A stretch of DNA of 64,000 nucleotides from Kosmotoga olearia TBF 19.5.1 (GTDB taxonomy: Bacteria; Thermotogota; Thermotogae; Petrotogales; Kosmotogaceae): positions 1,612,001 to 1,676,000 of the forward strand of contig NC_012785.1 in NCBI RefSeq assembly GCF_000023325.1. The letters run 5' to 3'. The translations under genes were made by a program, and so were the position numbers. The notes beneath the pieces are model-generated. The model did not search any database. It was given only the letters and a program-made list of their open reading frames with translations, and was not told the origin of the DNA. This document shows, piece by piece, positions 8,219 through 16,102 of the stretch (position 1 is the first letter of the stretch; each line of letters starts with the position of its first letter).

Positions 8219-9946
8219 TTATTCCCCTTCTTTCCAGATACCGTAAACCTTCCAGAGCATGCCAGCTGCTGGGTTGGGTTCAGGATTGGCGAGATGTATG
8301 TTGCCCTTAAGAGCGTAGAGGTAGTTCTGTGCAACGGTGTAAACCAGTGGCATATGCTCTGCACAGATCATCTGGAATTCGGCAAAGAGGTTGTATCTTT
8401 CCTGTTCGTCAACCGCGGATGTCTGGATCCTGAAGATTTCGTCGATTCTCTTTTCCCAGTCGGGGCTCCACCATATCTCTTCCGGAACTGTGTCGGGTCT
8501 GAGTTCAGGTGAGTAGTTCCAGAAGTGCAGACCACCGTCGAGTCTCCAGACGTTCCATCCGGATCCTGGATCGACAGAGCCGGTGAGACCAATGATGATA
8601 GCTTCATAGTCGGGTGTGAGGAGTTTCTGAACGAGTGTGTTGAACTGTATCGGGGTGAAGTTGATCTTCATACCGAGTTTCTTGGCGCTGTCAACGAGGA
8701 TGTTACCGATGGCTTCACGGACGTTGTTACCGGCATTGGTCATGAGGTTGAATTCAACAACGTTGCCATCTTTGTCGACAAGTTCACCGTTTGCATTCCA
8801 GCTGAATCCACCCTTCTTGAGTTCGAGCCTTGCCCTGATGATGGAGTACTTGTAGGCGAACTTCTCGATTTCGGGATAGTAGAATCCGCTGGATGGGCTA
8901 ACAGGTCCGTAAAGTGGTGAACCGAGACCATTGTAGAGGGTTTCGATCAGAGTGCCTCTGTCGAGCATGTAAACAAAGGCTTTTCTGAAGTGTTCATTTC
9001 TGAACCATTCTCTCTTAACAGGATCTTTGGTAACCCAGTTGAAGGCGATGAACTGGGAACCGAGTGCGGGTCCACCAACACCGACAACCCAGCCTTTTTC
9101 CTCGGCCTGTTCCTTGATTCTGGGGAAGTTTTCAGCTGTTGGACCGTAAAGGTCGATTTCGCCAGCCTCGAACTTCAACAGCTCGGTGTTGAGGTCGGGA
9201 ACTATGAGATAAACAACCTTGTCAAGGTAAGGCAGTCTTACGCCATTTTTGTCGAATCTGTAGTAGTTGGGGTTCCTTTCGAGGACGACCCTTACACCTT
9301 CGGTGTACTCAACGGGCAGGAATGGCCCCATACCGACGATCTTATCGATATCGGCAACGGTCCAGGCTTCGGAGAATTTACCGTTCTCGACGGCTTCTTC
9401 GAGAACGTGTTTGGGAAGAATGCCGGTGTAACCGACCCATTTGAATCCCCAGACGTTCGGGACGCTCCATGTAAAGGAAATCGTGTAGTCATCAACGATT
9501 TCAACCACAGGGAGCTGGTCATTGGCGTCCATGGCTCCACCAGGTCCATTGGCAGTCATGCCCTCGACGAGAGCGACCTTTGTGAAGGTCCAGTAAACGT
9601 CTTCGATGGTGAAAGGTTCACCATCTGACCATACGATTCCCTTCCTGATCTGGAAGAAAACCGTCTTACCGTCGTCGGAGAACCACCATTTGGTCGCGAG
9701 AGCCGGTACGGTGGGCATCCCTTTGTTATCAGAGTTGAACAGAGAATCGCTGAAATAGTCAATGATGTCTGAGGAGCTTGTTTCCTGAGACCAGAATGGA
9801 TTCAGAGTCTTGGGACCGGAAGTTGTAGAAAGATAGAGAGTGCCCCCGGGTTTCCCGTTAAAGTCCTCAATAGCGTACTCTGGCTCGACGGCGACAATCA
9901 TTGCGGCAACAAGGAACACCGCCAAGAGTACAAACAGTTTCTTCAT
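8219..9946 (-). CDS. ABC importer substrate-binding protein, family 5
   Basis: This is the periplasmic binding protein of the importer, SBP_bac_5 class, 575 residues. It has a signal peptide (MKKLFVLLAVFLVAAMIVA) without a lipobox cysteine, so a secreted or uncleaved anchored form is likely. Typical motifs follow: LNPFWSQE, VPALATKWWFSDDGKTVFFQIRKG-like signature (SBP family 5) near residues 85-110, and RKAFVYMLDRG near 310. It starts with ATG behind GGAGGGG and overlaps the oppF stop by ATGA. The family binds peptides, but Thermotogota members often bind sugars; the sequence does not decide this. Confidence 0.9.
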   Translation of the reverse strand: MKKLFVLLAVFLVAAMIVAVEPEYAIEDFNGKPGGTLYLSTTSGPKTLNPFWSQETSSSDIIDYFSDSLFNSDNKGMPTVPALATKWWFSDDGKTVFFQIRKGIVWSDGEPFTIEDVYWTFTKVALVEGMTANGPGGAMDANDQLPVVEIVDDYTISFTWSVPNVWGFKWVGYTGILPKHVLEEAVENGKFSEAWTVADIDKIVGMGPFLPVEYTEGVRVVLERNPNYYRFDKNGVRLPYLDKVVYLIVPDLNTELLKFEAGEIDLYGPTAENFPRIKEQAEEKGWVVGVGGPALGSQFIAFNWVTKDPVKREWFRNEHFRKAFVYMLDRGTLIETLYNGLGSPLYGPVSPSSGFYYPEIEKFAYKYSIIRARLELKKGGFSWNANGELVDKDGNVVEFNLMTNAGNNVREAIGNILVDSAKKLGMKINFTPIQFNTLVQKLLTPDYEAIIIGLTGSVDPGSGWNVWRLDGGLHFWNYSPELRPDTVPEEIWWSPDWEKRIDEIFRIQTSAVDEQERYNLFAEFQMICAEHMPLVYTVAQNYLYALKGNIHLANPEPNPAAGMLWKVYGIWKEGE

Positions 9947-11112
9947 GCTTTTTCCCCTCCTTCTTTAGAAGATGTGGAATAGAGATGACACGCAACATAA
10001 TGGTTATCTGAAACCTTGAATAGTGGTGGGTATTCTTTTGAACAGATTTCCATCTTATATTTACATCTTGGGTGGAAGAAACAGCCGCTTGGCCTATTAA
10101 TGGGACTCGGTACCTGTCCACCTATCAGTTCTTTCCTGTTCCTTTTTTTCCTTGGATCCGGAATCGGAGCAGCTGCTAGCAAAGCTTTCGTATATGGGTG
10201 CAAAGGATTGTCGAATACCTCTTCACTACCACCCTTTTCCACGATTTTTCCCAGATACATGACAGCAACTTCGTCGCTTATGAACCTGACCAGAGCCAGG
10301 TCATGGGAAATGAATACATAACCTGCGTTCAGTTTTTCCTGAAGTTCTTTTAATAGTTTAACAATCTGGGCCTGGACGGAAACATCCAGAGCTGATGTTG
10401 GTTCATCAAGAACTATCAATTCTGGATTGACACTGACAGCCCTCGCAATGGCGATTCTTTGCCTTTGCCCACCACTGAACTGGTGCGGATATCTATCGAT
10501 ATGATAAGGTTTCAAACCAACCTGGGTGAGAAGGTTTTTAACTATCTCAATAGCTTCGTCGATATTTTGAGCTATTCCATGGAACAAAAGCGGTTCCGAG
10601 AGCATTTGTCCCACGGTCATTCTTGGGTTCAAGGAGGACATTGGATCCTGGAAAACGATCTGGGCTTTTCTTCTTATCTCGAGAAGTTTTTCTTTGCGAT
10701 TAGCCGAAAGGATTTTAAGAACCTCTTTTGGATTTTCATTGGCTTTTTTATAGACGTCGTATATATGTTTTTCATGGGGTTGCAGATTCTTTCCACCATT
10801 GGAGAATTCTGGTCTTGAAAGGTATTTTTCTTTCAAATACTCCATGGCTTTTCTGGGTTTCATGAAATAGAAGGTGGTATCCTCACCATCGATGATAATT
10901 TCCCCGTCAGTCAGGTCGTGAAGCCTGAGGATAGTTTTTCCTATGGTTGTCTTACCGCAACCGGATTCACCAACAAGACCAATGGTTTTTCCTCTGTCAA
11001 GATCAAACGAGACATCATCTACCGCTTTAACATAACCAACCACCCTGTCAATGAGAAAACCCTGTTTTATGGGGAAGTATTTTTTTAAGTTCCTCACTTC
11101 TAACAATTTCAT
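9943..11112 (-). CDS. oppF: Opp/Dpp-type ABC ATPase, OppF class
   Basis: This is one of two cytoplasmic ATPases that drive the importer, 389 residues. Walker A is GESGCGKTT near residue 48, the signature is FSGGQRQR near 213, Walker B is LIVLDEPTSALD near 233, and the C-terminal oligopeptide motif has PSGCFFHPRCKYKMEIC. It carries an insert of about 60 residues between Walker A and the Q-loop (about residues 80-140) compared with the shortest family members; the OppF of the second operon has the same insert. It overlaps oppD by ATGA at 11109-11112. Confidence 0.92.
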   Translation of the reverse strand: MKLLEVRNLKKYFPIKQGFLIDRVVGYVKAVDDVSFDLDRGKTIGLVGESGCGKTTIGKTILRLHDLTDGEIIIDGEDTTFYFMKPRKAMEYLKEKYLSRPEFSNGGKNLQPHEKHIYDVYKKANENPKEVLKILSANRKEKLLEIRRKAQIVFQDPMSSLNPRMTVGQMLSEPLLFHGIAQNIDEAIEIVKNLLTQVGLKPYHIDRYPHQFSGGQRQRIAIARAVSVNPELIVLDEPTSALDVSVQAQIVKLLKELQEKLNAGYVFISHDLALVRFISDEVAVMYLGKIVEKGGSEEVFDNPLHPYTKALLAAAPIPDPRKKRNRKELIGGQVPSPINRPSGCFFHPRCKYKMEICSKEYPPLFKVSDNHYVACHLYSTSSKEGGEKA

Positions 11113-12146
11113 TTAATTTCCTCCTTGACAACAGATACTTTATTAACAACAGGATTGAAACATCTAACAAAATGACCGCTTTCCACTTCCTCCAAAGGTG
11201 GCAGTTCTTTCCTGCATTTTTCTGTAGCGCGTTCACAACGCGGCAGGAATGGACAAAGTTTAGGAGGATTCATCATTACAGGTGGCTGGCCGGGTATTGG
11301 TGCCAATTCTTCCTGTTTTATATCGAGTCTGGGAATACAATGCAAGAGAGCGTGCGTGTACGGGCTCATGGGTTTTTCGAATATCGTTTCTGAAGGTGCA
11401 ATTTCCATCTGGTAACTTCCGTACATGACGGAAACCTTTGTGGCAATCTCCGCAATTACCGCAAGGTCGTGGGTAATAAATATCATACCACTTTTGTATT
11501 GCTGTTGAAGATTTTTCATCAACTCGAGTATCTGTGTCTGAACGGTAACATCCAGAGCAGTTGTTGGCTCATCGGCAATAAGTATTTCTGGATTACAGGA
11601 TAACGCGATAGCGATGACGACTCTCTGCCTCTGTCCGCCGGAAAGCTGGAAGGGATAATCATCGATCCTTTCTTCAGGTTTAGGAATACCCACCTGTTCC
11701 AAAAGACGGATCGCTCTTTCCCTTGCTTCTTCTTCGGAAACCCCTTCATGATGAACGATGGTTTCTATCATCTGGTCACCAATGGTGTACATCGGATCCA
11801 GTGAAGTCATAGGGTCCTGGAAGATCATACCGATATGCTTTCCGCGAATCCTGGAAAAATCCTCTTTTTTTAGTTTGGCTAAGTCCATGTATTCGGGATT
11901 CCCGTCCTTTGAAAATTCATCAGTGTAGAATAAGATTTCGCCTCCGGCAATGTACCCCGGCTTATCGATAAGACCAGCGATACTCTTTACAGTAACACTC
12001 TTACCGGAACCGGTTTCTCCGACGATTCCAAGGACTTCATTGCGGTACAGGTCGAAAGAAACATCTTGAACAGCTTTAACTGTCCCTTCGGCCATGTCAA
12101 AGTATGTCCTCAGATTCTTGACTGAGAGTATTGGTTTGTCACCCAA
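11109..12146 (-). CDS. oppD: Opp/Dpp-type ABC ATPase, OppD class
   Basis: This is the other ATPase of the importer. Walker A is GETGSGKSV, the signature LSGGQRQR, Walker B ILIADEPTTALD, and a C-terminal cysteine region (CPFLPRCERATEKC) follows. The open frame reaches a TTG at 12197, but that overlaps the likely transcription start. I choose TTG at 12146 (MGDKPILSVKNL), which has GAGGTGAT at 12151-12158 and begins where the family begins, giving 345 residues. It is the first gene of a five-gene minus-strand operon, with the promoter at 12203-12231. Confidence 0.88.
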   Translation of the reverse strand: MGDKPILSVKNLRTYFDMAEGTVKAVQDVSFDLYRNEVLGIVGETGSGKSVTVKSIAGLIDKPGYIAGGEILFYTDEFSKDGNPEYMDLAKLKKEDFSRIRGKHIGMIFQDPMTSLDPMYTIGDQMIETIVHHEGVSEEEARERAIRLLEQVGIPKPEERIDDYPFQLSGGQRQRVVIAIALSCNPEILIADEPTTALDVTVQTQILELMKNLQQQYKSGMIFITHDLAVIAEIATKVSVMYGSYQMEIAPSETIFEKPMSPYTHALLHCIPRLDIKQEELAPIPGQPPVMMNPPKLCPFLPRCERATEKCRKELPPLEEVESGHFVRCFNPVVNKVSVVKEEIK

Positions 12147-12202
12147 TGGGATCACCTCATTACAGATTTTGGTTTGAAAAGAATTCCCCCGGAACAATTT
12201 AC

Positions 12203-12231
12203 AGTATAATTATTACATAGAAAGGCATCAA
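12203..12231 (-). promoter_or_regulatory. Promoter of the first opp operon
   Basis: On the minus strand TTGATG (12226-12231) and TATACT (12203-12208) are 17 bases apart, close to the sigma-70 consensus. Start of transcription near 12196 would leave a leader of about 50 bases before the chosen oppD start. On the plus strand TATAAT (12205-12210) overlaps it and may serve alaX, but no good -35 box is visible there. Confidence 0.7.
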
Positions 12232-12256
12232 ATATCAAGTGGTGGGGGCGAGATGA

Positions 12257-13390
12257 GTGAAACAAAGGATTCTGATGACGTTTGATAAAAAGGATTTTTC
12301 TTTGTTATGCTTCGAAAAAGGGACATTGTATGTCGATGGTGAAGGTGGACAACTGGGGGATAGGGGGAAAATAGATGGTAATAAAATCCTTCAGGTTAAG
12401 AGAGTAGATGGATATCCTTGTGCCGTGATAGAGAAGAAAAATAATTACAGTACTGGTGAATTTGTTGAATTAGAATTGGATTTAGAGAGAAGGGTCGATA
12501 TTGCTCAACAGCATACCGCACAACACCTGTTATCTGCAGTTGCACTTCGTGAACTTGATGCTGAAACAGTTGGGTTTCAAATGGGCGAAGAGTTTTCCAC
12601 AATAGATCTCACCATCGGTTTGCTGGAGGATAAGATGAAACGTTTACTCGAAGATGTTTCTAACGATTGCATTTTGAAACTTCTTCCAGTGACGGTAAAA
12701 GAGGTAGATCCTTCGGAGATCTTTCGATACAACCTTAGAAAATCTGTGAGTGATAAGATACTGGAAAAGGCTGAAAAAATCAGGCTGGTGAAGATTGAGG
12801 GAATTGACGTAAGTCCATGTGGCGGATTTCATGTGAAGAATACAGGCGAGGTCGGGTTGCTTAAAATCCTTAAGGTAGAAAAGGTAAAAGGAAATCTTAC
12901 GAGAGTATATTTTGTTGCCGGAAAGAGGGCTATCAGGGTTTTTCAAAATGAACATTCAATTCTAGGATCTCTTGGAAAACTTCTGACTTGTGGTTATCAT
13001 GAACTGGTATCACGGACTCAATCAATTCTTGAAGATCTGAAAATTATGAACAACAGGATAAAAGGATATGTAGAGAGGATCGCTAAAGAAACAGCTAATA
13101 ATTTATCAGAGAATAGTTCAGAACTTTTACTTTATGAAGACGATGAAGAGATACTTTCAATGATTCCACGTTTTCTCGATAAAGAGTGTTATATTTTCTT
13201 TGGTAAAGCAGGTGAAAAGATTATCTTAGCCTCAAAGGGTTACGACCTTACAATTCTTGTCAAAGAGTTAAAAAGCCGGTTTGATATAAAAGGCGGAGCT
13301 GGTAAAACCAGAGGGCAGTTTGTCTATTCGAAAGAGCTTGATGAGCTTATTGAATTTACCCTTCACTGGATGAAAGGAGAGAAATCATGA
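12257..13390 (+). CDS. alaX: Alanyl-tRNA editing protein, AlaX-L type
   Basis: A stand-alone editing enzyme that hydrolyses mischarged tRNA(Ala) (Ser- or Gly-tRNA). It has an AlaRS-like second additional domain with the zinc ligands HTAQH (H86, H90) and CGGFH (C188, H192), then a C-terminal DHHA1-like part ending in GGGAGK-like GGAGKTRG near residue 340, hence the long (377-residue) AlaX-L class. It starts with GTG at 12257; the ATG three bases upstream in another frame stops at once. Its stop overlaps the dnaB start by ATGA, so the two are co-translated. Confidence 0.85.
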   Translation: MKQRILMTFDKKDFSLLCFEKGTLYVDGEGGQLGDRGKIDGNKILQVKRVDGYPCAVIEKKNNYSTGEFVELELDLERRVDIAQQHTAQHLLSAVALRELDAETVGFQMGEEFSTIDLTIGLLEDKMKRLLEDVSNDCILKLLPVTVKEVDPSEIFRYNLRKSVSDKILEKAEKIRLVKIEGIDVSPCGGFHVKNTGEVGLLKILKVEKVKGNLTRVYFVAGKRAIRVFQNEHSILGSLGKLLTCGYHELVSRTQSILEDLKIMNNRIKGYVERIAKETANNLSENSSELLLYEDDEEILSMIPRFLDKECYIFFGKAGEKIILASKGYDLTILVKELKSRFDIKGGAGKTRGQFVYSKELDELIEFTLHWMKGEKS

Positions 13391-14742
13391 ATCCGAAGAT
13401 ACCACCACATAGCAACGAAGCAGAGGAGGCAGTTATAGGTAGCATACTCATAGACCCTGATGTCATTCCAGATGTTATGGAGATCCTCAGGAGCAATGAT
13501 TTTTATTCCATCAAACATCGCACCGTGTTTGCCGCAATAGAGGATCTCTTTGATCATGGAAATCCTGTGGATGTCGTCTCTATCATTGAAAAATTAAGGA
13601 GTCAGGGTTCTCTAGAAGATATTGGTGGAGAGGTTGAAATTATGAAGCTTGCCGATATCGTACCCACCGCAGCGAACGTTGTATATTATGCAAAGATAGT
13701 GAAGGAAAAGGCGTTGATGCGCGCCTTGATAAATGCTGGAAGTAAGATTGTAGAGGAAGCGTATCAAGCGGAGGATGTGGATCAGCTACTTGATGATGCT
13801 GAAAAGCGAATATTCAGGATAACGGAAAGTCATACATCCCGGACCTATGAAAACCTTGGAAAGGTTATGCATTCGGTTTTTGAGGATCTGGAAAAACTTA
13901 AAAATACAGCGGGAACGATAGAAGCTGGAGGCTTGATAACGGGGATTCCTACGGGATTCAGACAGCTTGACAAAATGACAACAGGTTTTCATCAATCTGA
14001 TTTGATAATTATTGCGGCGAGGCCTTCGATGGGAAAAACCGCTTTTGCGTTGAATATCACGAAAAATATGGCGTTGAAGCACGACATTCCCGTGGCTTTC
14101 TTCTGTCTTGAAATGACAAAGGAGCAGCTCGCCCAGAGGCTCCTGTGTTCGGAAGCCAGCGTCGATCTTCACAAGGTGAGGACGGGTTTTCTCAGCAAGC
14201 AGGAGTGGGAGCTCCTTACGAATGCTGCGTCGCGTTTGTATAAATCAAAGATAGTGGTAGATGATGAACCATCCCTCGATCCCAGAACTCTAAGGGCCAA
14301 GGCAAGGAGAATTAAATCGGAATACGGCGTACAGGTTATCTTTATAGATTATCTTCAGCTTATGCACCTGAAGGGCCGTTCTGAAAACAGGCAACAGGAA
14401 ATTTCAGAAATCTCCCGTTCTTTAAAGCTTCTGGCAAGAGAGCTCAATGTGGCGGTTGTTGCATTGTCGCAGCTTTCCCGTGCTGTCGAGCAGCGTGAAA
14501 ATAAGAGACCGCGATTGAGCGATCTTCGAGAATCGGGGGCCATCGAGCAGGATGCAGATATGGTTATGTTTCTCTATCGTGATGACTATTACAAGAGCAA
14601 ATCTGAGGTTCAGGATCAACCGCATGAGTCGGAGGTTATAATAGGAAAACAGAGAAATGGTCCTATAGGTACGGTGAAGCTGATATTCAATCCGAAAGTC
14701 GCGACATTTTTCGATGAAGTACCGAGTGAGTTTGTTGAGTGA
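13387..14742 (+). CDS. dnaB: Replicative DNA helicase DnaB
   Basis: This hexameric 5'-3' helicase unwinds DNA at the replication fork. The 451 residues cover the N-terminal domain (about 1-105), the linker, and a RecA-like core with Walker A ARPSMGKT near 211-218, Walker B VIFIDYLQLM near 315-324 and the SQLSRAVE and ESGAIEQDADM motifs that mark DnaB. No intein is present. The ATG at 13387 overlaps the alaX stop. The gene ends at 14742, directly against the hairpin-repeat block. Confidence 0.97.
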   Translation: MNPKIPPHSNEAEEAVIGSILIDPDVIPDVMEILRSNDFYSIKHRTVFAAIEDLFDHGNPVDVVSIIEKLRSQGSLEDIGGEVEIMKLADIVPTAANVVYYAKIVKEKALMRALINAGSKIVEEAYQAEDVDQLLDDAEKRIFRITESHTSRTYENLGKVMHSVFEDLEKLKNTAGTIEAGGLITGIPTGFRQLDKMTTGFHQSDLIIIAARPSMGKTAFALNITKNMALKHDIPVAFFCLEMTKEQLAQRLLCSEASVDLHKVRTGFLSKQEWELLTNAASRLYKSKIVVDDEPSLDPRTLRAKARRIKSEYGVQVIFIDYLQLMHLKGRSENRQQEISEISRSLKLLARELNVAVVALSQLSRAVEQRENKRPRLSDLRESGAIEQDADMVMFLYRDDYYKSKSEVQDQPHESEVIIGKQRNGPIGTVKLIFNPKVATFFDEVPSEFVE

Positions 14743-15332
14743 GACGAGAGTCGCTACGCGGCTGAAGTGCTGGGCTACGCCCAGGAGGCTCACGACGTTG
14801 ACGCTTGCGAGGCTGAGGCTTGCGGACGCTGATAAAAAAACGAGATTCGAGATCCGGGATCCGAGAACCGGTAGCCGCTGTGCGGCGGAAGTGCTGAGCT
14901 GCGCTCAGGAGGCTTGCAGACGCTGTGTTCGGCTTCGCCGGGGCTATGTGTGACTTTGTCACGGCCATGCGCAACTACGTTGCGGCCATAAAAATTGAGA
15001 TCAGGTAACCGAGATCCGAGAGGAAGTGCGGTTCGCTAACGCGAACGAAGTGAATGTGGCTACGCCACAGAAGTGAGGTTGACTGTGTCAACGAAGCGAA
15101 TGCATTTTGGTACTGATGATTTCCCGGATCTCGGGTTTTATTCAGCGTATGCAAGCCTCAATCTCGTGAGCGTCAGCCTCAGCAAGCGTCAGGAGCGAAG
15201 CTCCGCGCATTAATCAGTGAAACTCATTTCCAGCATCATTTGCGTCGGCAAATCCAAGCGTCAATGGTATTAGCCGTTCTCGGATCTCGGATCTCGAATT
15301 TCGACTCTCGGTTCTCGTCATTTAGAGAGGAG
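14743..15332. repeat. Non-coding array of small hairpins and inverted GAGATCCGAG repeats
   Basis: This 590-base gene-free stretch between dnaB and the next operon is visibly richer in G+C than its flanks. It holds many perfect mini-hairpins of 5-6 bp, most with 3-base loops: CTGGGC-TAC-GCCCAG (14770-14784), GCCGC-TGT-GCGGC (14874-14886), CTGAGC-TGC-GCTCAG (14894-14908), CGGC-TTC-GCCG (14930-14940), GTGAC-TTT-GTCAC (14950-14962), CGCAAC-TAC-GTTGCG (14970-14984), GTTCGC-TAAC-GCGAAC (15031-15046), TGTGGC-TAC-GCCACA (15055-15069), GTTGAC-TGT-GTCAAC (15078-15092) and GGAGC-GAA-GCTCC (15192-15204). GAAGTG or GAAGCG often follows a hairpin. A diverged long inverted repeat links 14795-14868 with the reverse of 15122-15299, and CGAGAGTCG (14745-14753) with 15302-15310. 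CCCGGATCTCGGGTTTT (15124-15140) could end dnaB transcription. I do not recognise the family. Confidence 0.8.
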
Positions 15333-15340
15333 GTTACACA

Positions 15341-16096
15341 ATGATTCACGCAAAGGATCTTACCAAGCGTTTTGGTGATCTTGTCGCTGTTGATCATGTT
15401 TCGCTGGATATTCCGGCCGGGCAGATATATGGTTTTCTTGGCCCTAATGGGGCTGGTAAAACGACAACGATAAAAATGTTAACAGGTATTTTGAGACCAA
15501 CCGAGGGAAAGATTCGGATTCTAGGAATGGATATGGATAAAGATGAACTTGAAATAAAGAGACAGATAGGGGTTGTACCAGATGAACCGAAGATGTACGA
15601 TAACCTTAAAGGATTCGAATTTGCGAGATTCATAATGGAGATATATCGTGTCCCAAAAGAAGAGACGGAAAGAAGATTTTACGAAATTTGCAAGGCCTTC
15701 AGCATCGACTACCTTGACAAATTTATAAGCGATTATTCTCATGGAATGAAACAAAAGCTCATGATGGCGGTAACTTTGATGAGACAACCCCGGGTCATCT
15801 TTCTCGATGAACCGACTGTGGGACTCGATGCCAGAAGTGCGAAGATTCTGAAACTGTGGCTCAAGAAGATGGCACAGACGGGTGCAACGATATTCTTGAC
15901 CACTCACGTTCTTGAGGTTGCGGAAAAAATGTGTGACAGGATTGGAATAATAGACAAAGGCAGGTTGATAGCGCAAGGTACTCTGGAAGAGTTGAGAGAA
16001 CTCTCCGGCGATAAAAAGTCAAGTCTGGAAGACCTTTTCCTGGAACTCACCGGTGGTAACGAATTCAAAGATATAATCGATCAGCTCGGAGAGTGA
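15341..16096 (+). CDS. ABC transporter ATP-binding protein (ABC-2 type)
   Basis: The ATPase of an export-type ABC transporter, 251 residues. Walker A is GPNGAGKTTT near residues 35-44, the signature YSHGMKQKL near 137, Walker B VIFLDEPTVGLD near 153, and the H-loop TTHVLEVAEK near 188. DrrA/CcmA-like proteins of this length pair with a membrane protein of the ABC-2 class, here the next gene. ATG at 15341 has AGAGAGGAGGTTACAC upstream, just beyond the repeat block. The substrate cannot be told from the sequence. Confidence 0.92.
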   Translation: MIHAKDLTKRFGDLVAVDHVSLDIPAGQIYGFLGPNGAGKTTTIKMLTGILRPTEGKIRILGMDMDKDELEIKRQIGVVPDEPKMYDNLKGFEFARFIMEIYRVPKEETERRFYEICKAFSIDYLDKFISDYSHGMKQKLMMAVTLMRQPRVIFLDEPTVGLDARSAKILKLWLKKMAQTGATIFLTTHVLEVAEKMCDRIGIIDKGRLIAQGTLEELRELSGDKKSSLEDLFLELTGGNEFKDIIDQLGE

Positions 16097-16102
16097 TATG
16101 AA

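Noticed and set aside
8990-9628. Plus-strand frame of 212 codons opposite the binding protein
   Set aside because: The minus-strand binding protein is clear; codon bias of that gene opens the opposite frame.
12147-12197. Longer OppD start at TTG 12197
   Set aside because: It sits at the predicted transcription start, has no ribosome site, and the extra residues do not look like the family.
14687-14974. Minus-strand frame of 95 codons in the hairpin block
   Set aside because: It overlaps the dnaB end, has arginine/serine-rich low-information composition produced by the repeats, and no ribosome site.
14743-15332. CRISPR array
   Set aside because: The repeated units are short hairpins of differing sequence and irregular spacing, with no constant repeat and no cas genes in the window.
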